Part shown: positions 19,388 through 28,566 of the stretch, one piece after another
How the letters are laid out: the number at the start of each line of letters is the position of its first letter
Position numbering within the stretch: the first letter of the stretch is position 1
From: Palleronia sp. LCG004
GTDB taxonomy: Bacteria > Pseudomonadota > Alphaproteobacteria > Rhodobacterales > Rhodobacteraceae
NCBI RefSeq assembly: GCF_032931615.1
Contig: NZ_CP136759.1
Coordinates: 2,546,501-2,610,500 of the forward strand
Direction: 5' to 3'
Length of the DNA stretch: 64,000 bases
The notes under the pieces: model-generated
Told to the model about the DNA's origin: nothing
The model's database searches: none
The model's input: only the letters and a program-made list of their open reading frames with translations
Translations under genes and position numbers: made by a program

Positions 19388-20115
19388 GCGTGGCCGACGA
19401 TTATCTCGATCGCCTGATGGGCCACCTTGCCGCGCTGAAGCACGGCGACAGGGCCGCCGCGATCCGCGCCGCCGCCGAGGCCGTGACCCAAGCCGCCCGC
19501 GCCGACCGCCAGCTTTTCGTCTTCGGAACGGGCCATTCGCACATGCTTGCCGAGGAGGTGCTTTACCGCGCCGGCGGCCTCGCCTGCGCGGTACCGATCC
19601 TGTCGGCCGCGACGATGCTGCACGAAGGGGCCGTCTCGGGATCGGCGCTCGAACGGACCGGGGGTCTCGTCGCGCCCATCATCGGGCGGTACGGCCTAGG
19701 GAAAGGCGACGTGCTGCTGGTGATCTCCAACAGTGGCGTCAACGCGGCCCCGCTCGACGCCGCCCGGATCGGCCGCGATGCGGGTGCAACGGTCGTGGCA
19801 CTGACATCGCTCGAATATTCGACCGCCGCCGCGAAGGGCGGCGAGCGGCTCGCGGATCTCGCCGATATCGTGATCGATAACGGGATCGAGGCCGGCGACG
19901 CAATCACGGCCCTGCCCGGCACCGATCTGCGCGCGGGCCCGGCCTCTACAGTCGTGGGTGCCGCAATCCTCAACGCCATCGTCGTCGAGGTCGCCGATGC
20001 GCTGGCGCGGGACGGCGACCCACCCGTCTTTCGCAGTGCGAACATGGACGGCGCGAAGGAAAACAACGCCCGCCTCGTCGCGCGCTACCGCGACCGCAAC
20101 CCGCATCTGAGATGA
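19384..20115 (+). CDS. SIS-domain protein, UPF0309 type
   Basis: 243 residues, one sugar-isomerase (SIS) domain. The phosphosugar-binding segments are FVFGTGHSHMLAEEVLYRAGG (about 42-62) and VISNSGVNAAPLDAARIG (about 114-131). The family is annotated UPF0309 and recurs next to amino-sugar and muropeptide genes; enzymatic activity is unproven. It may isomerise or sense a phosphorylated hexosamine. It overlaps the GntR gene by 4 bp and precedes the binding-protein gene by 46 bp. Confidence 0.83.
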   Translation: MSVADDYLDRLMGHLAALKHGDRAAAIRAAAEAVTQAARADRQLFVFGTGHSHMLAEEVLYRAGGLACAVPILSAATMLHEGAVSGSALERTGGLVAPIIGRYGLGKGDVLLVISNSGVNAAPLDAARIGRDAGATVVALTSLEYSTAAAKGGERLADLADIVIDNGIEAGDAITALPGTDLRAGPASTVVGAAILNAIVVEVADALARDGDPPVFRSANMDGAKENNARLVARYRDRNPHLR

Positions 20116-20161
20116 TCTAAGGGCCACGAAGAGCCCCCACCCCGACAGAGAGGACGACACG

Positions 20162-21445
20162 ATGACGACCGACCGCAGATCCCGCCTCCTCGCCGGAGCG
20201 GCGCTTGCCGCGACGCTCCCGCTCGGGGCAGCCGCTCAGACCGAGCTCACGCTCTGGCACATGGAGCAGCCGCCCCACCGCGTCGAACGCGTGCAGACGT
20301 TGCTCGACGAGTTCAACGAGAGCCATCCCGACATCGAGATCCGCCAGGAGCCTCAGAACTGGGGCGAGGTCTATGCCAAGGCTCCCGCCGCGCTCGCCGC
20401 CGGGGCCGGGCCGGATCTGCTCTTCGCGATCCCAGATTTCACGCCGATCCTGAAGGGGATGGGCGCGCTCGACGATGTCGGCGACTTCGTGGAGGAGCTC
20501 GATGCCGAGCATGACTTCATCGATGCGGCCGTCGAAGCCTATTCCTACGACGACGGTGTCTGGGCCGTGCCGCTCTACAACATGTCCATGAACCTCTGGT
20601 ACAGGCCCTCCGTCCTCGAGGACGCCGGGATCGACGTCCCGGAAACCTGGGAGGACTGGCGATCGGCGGCCGAGGCACTGACGACAGACGGCACCTACGG
20701 GATGGGCCTGCCGGCGAACCGGCAGCTCTACACGGACCAGACGGTCTATTCCGTGATGACCAACGGCGGTGCATCCGAGATCTACGACGAAGAGGGCAGC
20801 CTGCGCTTCGACACGCCAGAGACGGTTGGCGCCTACGCATTCTACGACGACATGCTGGCCTTCTCGCCGCCCGACGCACCGTCCTGGACTTGGGGCGAGG
20901 CCGAGGCGTGTTTCGCCTCGCGAGCCTGCGCGATGATCCTGCAATTTTCGGTCATCTCCACCTACGACACGCAGGCCGAGGGCGATCCTGCGGATCTCGG
21001 GGTCGCCGCCATTCCCTCCAAGGACGGAGAGACGCACAACACGATCGCCTATGCCAACGCGGTGATGCTGCTGAGCCGGGACGAGGAAAAGCTCGAAGCC
21101 TCGAAGACCTTCGTGCGCTGGCTTCTGCAGCCCGAGAATTACGGGCGCTTCCTCAACATGGAGCCGGGCCTCTTCATGCCGGTCACCGCCGACGGGGCCG
21201 AGGCCGACAGTTTCTGGAGCGACCCCATCGTCGAGACCTATCGCGACCAGATCGAGACGGTGATCGAGAATTCGCGCAACGGCATGCTTTTCGGCTTCAC
21301 CTCGGGCCGTGTCTTTCCGGCGATCGCCGCCATCTCGGCGCAGAACGTCCTGGCCGAAACCCTGCAATCCATCGCCGTCAGTGGCGAGGATCCGGCCCAG
21401 GCCGTCGCGGCCGGCGAAGCGCGGATGCAGGACCTGACCGACTGA
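20162..21445 (+). CDS. sugar ABC transporter, extracellular solute-binding protein (CUT1)
   Basis: 427 residues. Signal peptide of about 25 residues (LLAGAALAATLPLGAAA-Q). The mature N-terminus TELTLWHMEQPPHRVERVQTLLDEF is typical of the SBP family 1 binding proteins for oligosaccharides. Many aromatic residues (WGEV, WYRPS, WEDW, WTWGEA) could stack against sugar rings. It works with the two permeases and the ATPase directly downstream. The linked nagA, nagB and UTRA regulator suggest an N-acetylglucosamine-containing ligand, for example chitobiose, but this is inferred from context. Confidence 0.9.
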   Translation: MTTDRRSRLLAGAALAATLPLGAAAQTELTLWHMEQPPHRVERVQTLLDEFNESHPDIEIRQEPQNWGEVYAKAPAALAAGAGPDLLFAIPDFTPILKGMGALDDVGDFVEELDAEHDFIDAAVEAYSYDDGVWAVPLYNMSMNLWYRPSVLEDAGIDVPETWEDWRSAAEALTTDGTYGMGLPANRQLYTDQTVYSVMTNGGASEIYDEEGSLRFDTPETVGAYAFYDDMLAFSPPDAPSWTWGEAEACFASRACAMILQFSVISTYDTQAEGDPADLGVAAIPSKDGETHNTIAYANAVMLLSRDEEKLEASKTFVRWLLQPENYGRFLNMEPGLFMPVTADGAEADSFWSDPIVETYRDQIETVIENSRNGMLFGFTSGRVFPAIAAISAQNVLAETLQSIAVSGEDPAQAVAAGEARMQDLTD

Positions 21446-21465
21446 TCGAAGCGGAGCCCGGAGCG

Positions 21466-22344
21466 ATGAAACTGCCGCGGCGCATTCTGCCCGTCGTCTT
21501 CGTCGCTCCGGCGATCCTGTTCCTGTCGGCGCTCCTGATCTGGCCCCTCGCTCAGGCGGTGATCCTGTCGCTGCAGAATGTCCGCTCGGTCGGAACGGCC
21601 GGTGACTGGGTGGGCCTCGCGAATTACGTCGAGGTGCTGACCGATGCGACCTTCTGGTCCTCGGCGTGGCTCAGCCTTCTGTGGGTGGTCTCGAACGCGC
21701 TCCTGCAGACGGCACTCGCCCTCTTCACGGCGCTCGCGCTCAACCAGACCTTTCCGGGAATGCGGATCGCCCGGACGTGGATCGTCCTGACCTGGATCGT
21801 TCCGACCGTCGTCGTGGTGATGATCTGGAGGTGGCTCTTTTCCACCTCGGGCGGAATAGTGAACCCGTTGCTGATGCAAACCGGGATCACTTCCGCGCCG
21901 GTCGGTTTCTTCTCGACGCCCACGACCGCCTTCGCCACGCTGGTCTTCATCAATTCCTGGCGCTGGTTTCCCTTCATCGCGCTGATGATGCTGGCAGGTC
22001 TGACCCGCATTCCGGGCGATCTCTACGAGGCGGCCCGGATTGACGGCGCGGGGGCCTACAAGCGGTTCACCCGGATCACCTGGCCGCTTCTCGCACCGAC
22101 GCTGGGCGTGCTGCTGGTGATCGGCACACTTCTGAGCTTCAACGTCTTCGACATCATCTGGCTTCTGACATCCGGAGGACCCGCCGGCGGGACACGGACA
22201 CTGCCGGTCCTGATCTACGAGACCGCATTCAAGTCCTACCGCATGTCCGAGGCCGCCGCCGTCGCGGTTCTCGCCACGGTCTTCCTGATGGGCTTCGCCG
22301 TCATTGCCACCCGCTGGCTCGCCCGCCCGCCGGAGGCGAGATGA
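21466..22344 (+). CDS. sugar ABC transporter permease 1
   Basis: 292 residues, MalF-type subunit with six membrane helices. The EAA loop that contacts the ATPase is present as DLYEAARIDGAGAYKRFTRI around residue 190. The start is ATG 21466 with GGAGCG in front, 20 bp after the binding-protein stop. The longer open frame from 20890 is out of register with the family. It overlaps permease 2 by 4 bp. Confidence 0.92.
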   Translation: MKLPRRILPVVFVAPAILFLSALLIWPLAQAVILSLQNVRSVGTAGDWVGLANYVEVLTDATFWSSAWLSLLWVVSNALLQTALALFTALALNQTFPGMRIARTWIVLTWIVPTVVVVMIWRWLFSTSGGIVNPLLMQTGITSAPVGFFSTPTTAFATLVFINSWRWFPFIALMMLAGLTRIPGDLYEAARIDGAGAYKRFTRITWPLLAPTLGVLLVIGTLLSFNVFDIIWLLTSGGPAGGTRTLPVLIYETAFKSYRMSEAAAVAVLATVFLMGFAVIATRWLARPPEAR

Positions 22345-23168
22345 GACGTCCGCCGCGCTGGAACCTGGCCCTCGGGGCGGTGCTGCTGCTTCTTGCCGCG
22401 CTCGTGGCGCTGCCGTTCTGGTTCGTGCTCACGGGCTCGATCAAGGTCCCCGCCGAGATCATCGCGCGCACGCCGACCATCGTGCCCGAAAGCTTCACCC
22501 TTCAGCACTACGCCAAGCTTCTCGCGGCGTCGGATTATCCGGTTTACATGCTGAACAGCCTGGTGGTCGCGACGATCTCGACAGCAATCACGCTGATCCT
22601 CGCCATTCCGTCGGCCTACGCCTTCTTCCGCATGTCATTCCGTGGCCGCGAGACGCTCTATCGTGCGATCCTTCTGGCCTATGCCTTTCCCTCGATCGTG
22701 ATCCTGATCCCGCTTTTCGGGATCTTCGCAAAGCTCGGGCTCATCGACAGTCGCCTGGCGCTGGTCCTCGTCAACGTCGCCTTCGCGCTGCCCTTCGCGA
22801 TCTGGTTGCTCCGCTCGTTTTTCGCGGGCATTCCCGTCGAGATCGAAGAGGCCGCGCGGCTCGATGGCGGGCCACCCTTCACGGTGCTGCGGCGGATCAT
22901 GATCCCGCTCGTCGCGCCGGGCATCGCGGCGGTCGCCGTCTTCGCCTTCGTGACCGCCTGGACCGAATACGTCTTTGCCTCGGTGATGATCCTGTCGGAT
23001 GCGAAACGCACGGTCCCGGTGGGATTCTCGGGCATCATCGGCCAATACCAGATCGACTGGGGGTTGCTGCTCGCGGGCGCGAGCCTGTCGATCCTGCCGG
23101 TCGTCATCCTGTTCGCCTTCGTCGGCCGCTGGTTCGTCGCGGGCCTGACCGAAGGCGCGGTGAAATGA
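22341..23168 (+). CDS. sugar ABC transporter permease 2
   Basis: 275 residues, MalG-type subunit. Hydrophobic helices at about 12-33, 78-100, 112-130, 143-163, 190-212 and 245-265. The EAA motif is IEEAARLDGGPPFTVLRRI near residue 170-188. It starts inside the stop of permease 1 (ATGA) and ends 15 bp before the ATPase gene, so coupled translation is likely. Confidence 0.92.
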   Translation: MRRPPRWNLALGAVLLLLAALVALPFWFVLTGSIKVPAEIIARTPTIVPESFTLQHYAKLLAASDYPVYMLNSLVVATISTAITLILAIPSAYAFFRMSFRGRETLYRAILLAYAFPSIVILIPLFGIFAKLGLIDSRLALVLVNVAFALPFAIWLLRSFFAGIPVEIEEAARLDGGPPFTVLRRIMIPLVAPGIAAVAVFAFVTAWTEYVFASVMILSDAKRTVPVGFSGIIGQYQIDWGLLLAGASLSILPVVILFAFVGRWFVAGLTEGAVK

Positions 23169-23183
23169 GAGGGGACCCCGACG

Positions 23184-24269
23184 ATGGGTGACGTGACGCT
23201 CACCGGCGTGAGCAAGACATTCGGCGAGACGGAAGTGATCCCGCCACTCGACCTGTCGATCGCATCGGGCGAGTTCGTCGTCTTCGTCGGGCCGTCCGGC
23301 TGTGGAAAATCCACGCTCCTGCGCATGATCGCGGGGCTAGAAGAACCCAGTTCGGGGAGGATCGAGATCGCCGGCCGCGACGTGACCCATGCCGACCCCG
23401 CCGATCGCGGGCTTGCCATGGTCTTCCAGACCTATGCCCTCTACCCGCATATGAGCGTGGCCGAGAACATGGAATTCGGCCTTGAAATGGCAAGGATGCC
23501 CAAGCCCGAGCGGGAACGGGCCGTGCAGCGCGCCGCCGGAATCCTCCAGATCACCGACCTTCTCGACCGCCTCCCGCGCGAGCTGTCGGGCGGTCAGCGC
23601 CAGCGCGTCGCGATCGGGCGCGCCATCGTCCGCGATCCCGCGCTCTTCCTCTTCGACGAGCCTCTGTCCAATCTCGATGCCGAGTTGCGCGTGCAGATGC
23701 GGCTCGAGATCGCACGCCTGCATTCCCGTCTGTCGGCCACGATGATCTACGTGACACACGACCAGACGGAGGCGATGACCATGGCCGATAGGATCGTCGT
23801 CCTGCGCAAGGGCGTGGTCGAGCAGGTGGGTCGCCCCGCTGAACTCTATGCCGATCCCGACAACATCTTCGTTGCGGGGTTCATCGGCAGCCCCCGTATG
23901 AACTTCCTTCCCGCCACGCTCACCGGGATCGCCCCTTCGGGCGCGGGCCTTGTCGATGTGGCGAGGCTCGGCATAAGCGGGCTCGAAGTGCCGATGCGCA
24001 ACGGCATCGCGGCACCGGGTACCGTGACGCTCGGGATCAGACCCGAGGATTTCGTGGCACCGGAAGACGGCGATGCAAAGATCATGCTCGATGCCGAGGT
24101 CGTCGAGAATCTGGGCGGGGCCGCCTACCTCTATACCGAGGCGAGCCGCGACGAGGCGGTCGTGGCCGAGGTTCCGCGCCGCGCCCTGCCCTCCCACGGC
24201 GACAGCGTTCCCTTCGGTATCTGCGGGCGCGACTGTTTTCTCTTCGACACCAATGGAGGACGCATCTGA
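23184..24269 (+). CDS. sugar ABC transporter ATP-binding protein (MsmK/UgpC type)
   Basis: 361 residues. Walker [10 protein letters not shown] at 36-44, signature LSGGQ at 134-138, Walker B LFLFDEP at about 155-161, followed by the switch His in [15 protein letters not shown]. The C-terminal MalK-like regulatory/TOBE region covers about 235-361 ([20 protein letters not shown]). It energises the two preceding permeases. Its last base is the first of the nagB start codon (TGATG), so translation is tightly coupled. Confidence 0.93.
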   Translation: MGDVTLTGVSKTFGETEVIPPLDLSIASGEFVVFVGPSGCGKSTLLRMIAGLEEPSSGRIEIAGRDVTHADPADRGLAMVFQTYALYPHMSVAENMEFGLEMARMPKPERERAVQRAAGILQITDLLDRLPRELSGGQRQRVAIGRAIVRDPALFLFDEPLSNLDAELRVQMRLEIARLHSRLSATMIYVTHDQTEAMTMADRIVVLRKGVVEQVGRPAELYADPDNIFVAGFIGSPRMNFLPATLTGIAPSGAGLVDVARLGISGLEVPMRNGIAAPGTVTLGIRPEDFVAPEDGDAKIMLDAEVVENLGGAAYLYTEASRDEAVVAEVPRRALPSHGDSVPFGICGRDCFLFDTNGGRI

Positions 24270-25048
24270 TGCGGGTCCTGATCTGTCCCGACGCCGCAAG
24301 CGCCGCCCGGCGCACCGCCGATCTTCTCTGCGAACACGTGGCCCGACGCCCGCATGCCGTTCTCGGCCTCGCGACCGGTGGCACGATGGAGCCGGTCTAC
24401 GAAATACTCAGGGAGCGGATCGCGGAAGGGAGTCTCGATCTCTCTTCCGTCACGACGTTCAACCTCGACGAATATGTCGGTCTCGCCGGCGACCATCCGC
24501 AGAGCTATCGCGCCACGATGGAACGGCTCCTCTTCGAAGCGGCCGGCATCGGCCCCGATCGCGCGCGCCTGCCCGACGGGGCGGCGGCCGATCCCGCAGC
24601 CGAGGCCGACGCCTACGACGCGGCCATCTCCGAGGCCGGCGGCATCGACCTGCAGCTTCTCGGCATCGGCAGCAACGGTCACATCGGCTTCAACGAGCCC
24701 ACATCGAGCCTGGGCTCGCGCACGCGGATCAAGACCCTGACGCGCGAAACGCGGGACGCCAATGCGCGCTTCTTCGACGAAGGCGAAGAGGCCCCGCGCT
24801 TCAGCATAACCATGGGCATCGCGACTGTGCTCGAGGCCCGGTCATGCCTTCTGCTCGCGACCGGAGAAGGCAAGGCACCCGCCGTGGCCGCCGCGATCGA
24901 GGGGCCACTCTCGGCCGCCTGCCCTGCCTCGGCGCTTCAGCTTCATCCCTCCGCGACGATGATCCTCGATCCCGACGCGGCGCGCGATCTCAAGCTGCGC
25001 GACTATTACGAAATGGTGCACCCTGCCGGCGGAGAGGCCCCCCTATGA
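24269..25048 (+). CDS. nagB: glucosamine-6-phosphate deaminase
   Basis: 259 residues. Converts glucosamine-6-phosphate to fructose-6-phosphate and ammonia. Conserved blocks: LGLATGGTMEPVYE (phosphate loop), TTFNLDEYVGLAGDHPQSY with the catalytic Asp/Glu, and LGIGSNGHIGFNEPTSSLGSR with the ring-opening His. Length and blocks fit NagB. It overlaps nagA by 4 bp (ATGA), the second step being placed next to the deacetylase. Confidence 0.94.
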   Translation: MRVLICPDAASAARRTADLLCEHVARRPHAVLGLATGGTMEPVYEILRERIAEGSLDLSSVTTFNLDEYVGLAGDHPQSYRATMERLLFEAAGIGPDRARLPDGAAADPAAEADAYDAAISEAGGIDLQLLGIGSNGHIGFNEPTSSLGSRTRIKTLTRETRDANARFFDEGEEAPRFSITMGIATVLEARSCLLLATGEGKAPAVAAAIEGPLSAACPASALQLHPSATMILDPDAARDLKLRDYYEMVHPAGGEAPL

Positions 25049-26169
25049 TCCGATTGATCCACGCGCGCACGCTCTACGACGGGACCGGCGGACCTCCGCG
25101 CCACGACTGCGTGGTCGAGATCGCCGAGGGGCGCATCGGCGAAGTCTCGACCGGCCCCGCGCCCGCCGAGGCCAAAAAGGTCGAGATTGCGGCCCCGGGC
25201 TTCATCGACTTGCAGATCAACGGTGCGGCGGATGTCCAGTTCAACGAGGATCCTACCCCCGACGCGATCGCCCGCATCGCCGAAGGCGCGCGCCGGGGCG
25301 GTGCTGCGCATATCCTCCCGACCTTCATCACCGCGCCCGGCGATGGTTGGCAACAGGCCATCGCCGCAGTCCGCGCGGCGCGGTCGCAGAACCTCGCCGG
25401 GCTGCTCGGCCTGCATCTCGAGGGTCCGTTCCTCTCGCCGCAGAGACCCGGCATCCATCCTGCCGCCGGGATCCGCCCCATGCGCGAAGAGGATCTGGCC
25501 CTGCTCGAGCGGGTCGAGTTCCCCCTCATGCTGACCATCGCGCCCGAAGAGCAGCCGAAAGGCACGATCGAACGGCTGAGCGCCGCGGGGATCGTCGTCT
25601 TCGCAGGCCACAGCATTGCGACCGCTTCCGATCTCGACGCCGCGGCGTCCGAGGGATTGTCGGGCCTGACCCACCTCTGGAACGCGATGCCGCCGCCGCA
25701 GGGCCGTGCGCCCGGTATGGTGGTCCGCGCGCTGACCCACCCGACGCTCTTCGCGGGGATCATCGCCGACGGCCATCATGTCGACCCGCTCAACCTGACC
25801 CTTGCCTCGGCCATGATGAAGGGGCGTCTCTTCCTCGTAACCGACGCGATGCGCAGTTTTGCCGGATCCATCGAGGAATTCGACCTGATGGGCACGCCCG
25901 TCACCCTGCGCGACGGCCGCCTGACAGGCCCCGACGGAACGCTGGCCGGTGCACATCTGGGCATGGACGAAGCGGTCCGCATGATGATCGACAGGGCAGG
26001 AGTGCCGCCCGAAGCGGCGATCGCCATGGCGACCGACGTTCCCGCGCGGGTCATGGGCCTTGGTAGTGAACTTGGTCGGATCGCCACCGGCTTCCGGGCA
26101 AGCCTCAGCTTTCTCGACGAGGGCTGGAACGCCCGGGGCGGCCTCGTCGACGGCGTGCCGTTCGACTGA
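25045..26169 (+). CDS. nagA: N-acetylglucosamine-6-phosphate deacetylase
   Basis: 374 residues. Deacetylates GlcNAc-6-P to GlcN-6-P for NagB. The N-terminal PGFIDLQINGAADVQFNEDP lacks the first His-x-His metal pair, as in NagA proteins of the single-metal type. Metal and catalytic residues are in LHLEGPFLSPQRPGIHP (Glu), VFAGHSIA (His), THLWNAMPP (His) and LVTDAMRSFAGS (catalytic Asp). ATG 25045 overlaps the nagB stop. It is the last gene of the operon; a decayed minus-strand gene converges on it 28 bp later. Confidence 0.94.
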   Translation: MIRLIHARTLYDGTGGPPRHDCVVEIAEGRIGEVSTGPAPAEAKKVEIAAPGFIDLQINGAADVQFNEDPTPDAIARIAEGARRGGAAHILPTFITAPGDGWQQAIAAVRAARSQNLAGLLGLHLEGPFLSPQRPGIHPAAGIRPMREEDLALLERVEFPLMLTIAPEEQPKGTIERLSAAGIVVFAGHSIATASDLDAAASEGLSGLTHLWNAMPPPQGRAPGMVVRALTHPTLFAGIIADGHHVDPLNLTLASAMMKGRLFLVTDAMRSFAGSIEEFDLMGTPVTLRDGRLTGPDGTLAGAHLGMDEAVRMMIDRAGVPPEAAIAMATDVPARVMGLGSELGRIATGFRASLSFLDEGWNARGGLVDGVPFD

Positions 26170-26197
26170 AGGCGGACGGCACCGGGCGCGGCCCGTT

Positions 26198-27555
26198 TCA
26201 ACCGGCCTCGGCGATGCGCAAGGCGATCTCGGTCCCGCCTTGCTCGACCTCGTGCGGAAGATCCCCTGCACGGATCTTGTCGAATGCACCCTCGATCGAC
26301 GGCGCGGTGGCGAGGACGATGCGCTCACCCGCAGACGGCACCTCGTCGTAAAAGAGCTCAAGCATGCCGCCCTCGACCGTCAGCGGTGCCTCGAGCGCGA
26401 GACCGTCCGCACCGACGGCAAGCGTGCCGCCGCGAGCTAGCACCTCGCCCGTGCCGAGCGCGCCGGGCCTCGCTGCGACGAACCGTCCCCACCTGCGCGA
26501 GGCCACGATTCAGCCGCTCGCGATAGAGCGCTTTCGTCTCGTTGGTCTCGGCCCACGGATCGTCCGCGCCGCCCCCACTGAGCGTAGCGAAGTCCTGCCC
26601 TTCGGGCAGTTCGCCAGGAAAGACCTCATGAATGTCTACGAATGCCTCGTGCATCGTCCGATCGAATTGCGGCGCGTTGAGATAGGCGGCACTCGCCGCT
26701 GTCGCCATGATGCGGCCGCCGATCACGCCGAAAGAAGTGCCGGAACGACGGCGACATTGCTGTTGTAAGCCAGGATCCCGGCCTCACCGACCAATTCGGT
26801 GCCGGTCTCGATGACTTCGCCGATATCTGTCATCCGCCAGGGCCGCGGCAAGGCGAGGTCGTACCTTCCGATCCGTGCATCGCCTCCATGATTACCATGA
26901 GGGCTCCGAGATCGCTGTCGGGCGATCCGAGGCCACCGCCCGCCTCCTCCGGATCCGCGATTTCGGCTGAAGGATCAATCGCCATATCGATCGTGCTTCC
27001 GGGACCGGACATCTCGCGATAAATCTGCCCGAACAGTCCGAACGCTTCGAGGATCGACATACCCTTGCGCCGACGATCGTCGAGATAGGCGCGCAATGCG
27101 TCATCCGTGGTGCGCGCGGTACCGATGACGGACAGGACGTAGTCCATGTTGTGCGCCCAGGCCCCCGGATCGAGAATGTGCGTCGCACCGTATCCCATCG
27201 CGCCGTCGCCTTTCGCGCCGCCGTTTCGTCACGCCTTGTCACCGAACTGCCAGACCTCATCGAAGCCCAACAGGATGGCGGCGACGGGATTGTATCGCGT
27301 ATCGTATGCGCTGACCGCGCGACCCCGGCTGTCGGCACCGGTCTGGGCGGGATAATTCTTCACGACCGGCAGAGGATAGACCACCTCAGGGACCGGCACC
27401 TCGAATGCAACACCCGTGCCCGCTGGATCGGCGAGGAGCGGTTGGGCGGGCGTCAGGCACGTCAGCCCCCCATCTTCAGGCTGTCCGCGCGGATCTTCAC
27501 ATCGGCAATCCTTATCGTTGCTCGCAAGGAAAAGGTGGTTCGCCGCAGGGGATTC
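26198..27555 (-). pseudogene. decayed gene of unknown function, multiple frameshifts
   Basis: No intact frame spans this region, but protein-like segments of consistent composition can be read in order on the minus strand. They are: about 27555-27229 (GVAFEVPVPEVVYPLPVVKN, YDTRYNPVAAILLGFDEVW), 27198-26870 (GYGATHILDPGAWAHNMDYV, ILEAFGLFGQIYREMSGPGS), about 26830-26730 (VIETGTELVGEAGILAYNSN), 26726-26480 (AYLNAPQFDRTMHEAFVDIH) and 26470-26198 (LARGGTLAVGADGLALEAPL, ending at a stop at 26198). At least four shifts separate them. The last segment has the short beta-strand rhythm of secreted beta-helix proteins. I do not recognise the family. Together with the ROK pseudogene it brackets the amino-sugar operon. 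Confidence 0.6.
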
Positions 27556-27566
27556 AACCCCCGTCC

Positions 27567-28538
27567 CTAGGCCGGCGGCTCGCCGGTTTCGTCACGATTC
27601 GGGAATTGGCCGGCATCCGACGACACGGCCCTCCCGCGATCGAGAATGGGCACGACGGCCCCGAGAAGCCCTGCATCGTTGCCGCGTTCTGCCGGGAGAA
27701 TGCGGAACTCCTGCGCCAAGGCGGGCCAGATCGACACCGGAAGCGCTTTGGCGATGGCGTCGAACAGCACGGGCCCGGCACCTCCGATGCCCCCGCCGAT
27801 CACGCAGGCCCTGATGCAGGTTGCGTTCACGATCATCCCGATCGCCTGGGCGATATGGCGCGCGACCGAGGAAACGGCCCGAACCGCGCGGTCGTCGCCC
27901 CCGCGCGCCGCCTCGAAACACGCCTTGAGATCATGGCCATCAACGCCCTCGCGGGCAAAGGCCGCCTCGAAGCCCGCACGCCCCGCAATCGTCTCGAGCG
28001 TTCCGGGTTGTCCATGAGGGTTCATCGCCCCCCCGAGGTCGAGCACGATCGCACCGAATTCCGGCGGCTGGCCACCCGGGCCGTGGACAAGCCGTCCGTC
28101 GACCATCAGGCCACCGCCGATACCCGTCCCGAGGGTGAGCATCGCGAAGGATCGAAACGCGCGGCCCGCACCGAAGCGGGCCTCGCCCAGCGTCGCGGCG
28201 AGCGCATCGTTGCCGACCTCGACCGGAAGGCCCAGCGCAGTACCCAGATCCGCGGCGATCGGCACATCGGACAGGGCAGGCAAATTCTCCGCCCCCTGGA
28301 TCACGCGCAAGGTCCGGGGGTCCACATGCCCCGGCATGACAAGCCCGACACCCAGGATGTCCCCCTGCGCGCCGGCGATCATCGCCTCCGCCCGAATGCG
28401 GATCATCTCGGACAGCACGGCACCCGGCATCGTTGCCTCCAGCGGATCATACTGCCGCGCGAGGATCCGTCCTCTCTCGTCGACAAGCCCGTACTTGACC
28501 CCCGTCCCGCCTATATCGATCCCGATCGCGAGGGTCAT
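27567..28538 (-). CDS. ROK-family sugar kinase lacking the canonical zinc site
   Basis: 323 residues. The phosphate-binding motif LAIGIDIGGTGVKYGLVDE opens the protein, followed by VGLVMPGHVDPRTLRVI and VEVGNDALAATLGEARFGAG (catalytic Asp in the GND motif) and TLGTGIGGGLMVDG. The usual ExGH and CxCGxxGCxE zinc motifs are replaced by PPEFGAIVLD and NPHGQPGTLET, so none of the zinc-ligand cysteines nor the His is present. The start is ATG 28538; the longer open frame is not conserved. It follows the Gfo/Idh gene by 28 bp in the left arm of the second carbohydrate locus. With the other ROK gene broken, it may also supply N-acetylglucosamine kinase activity; that is inference. Confidence 0.87.
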   Translation of the reverse strand: MTLAIGIDIGGTGVKYGLVDERGRILARQYDPLEATMPGAVLSEMIRIRAEAMIAGAQGDILGVGLVMPGHVDPRTLRVIQGAENLPALSDVPIAADLGTALGLPVEVGNDALAATLGEARFGAGRAFRSFAMLTLGTGIGGGLMVDGRLVHGPGGQPPEFGAIVLDLGGAMNPHGQPGTLETIAGRAGFEAAFAREGVDGHDLKACFEAARGGDDRAVRAVSSVARHIAQAIGMIVNATCIRACVIGGGIGGAGPVLFDAIAKALPVSIWPALAQEFRILPAERGNDAGLLGAVVPILDRGRAVSSDAGQFPNRDETGEPPA

Positions 28539-28566
28539 CGGCAAGGTCGGGTCCGGCACCCCCTTC

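Noticed and set aside
27530..27575. A possible tRNA T-arm or phage attachment remnant (GGGGGTTGAATCCCC on the minus strand)
   Set aside because: The loop lacks the conserved TTC, the terminal bases do not give a proper CCA end and no matching acceptor or anticodon arm is found upstream; it also lies in a coding-like segment of the decayed gene.
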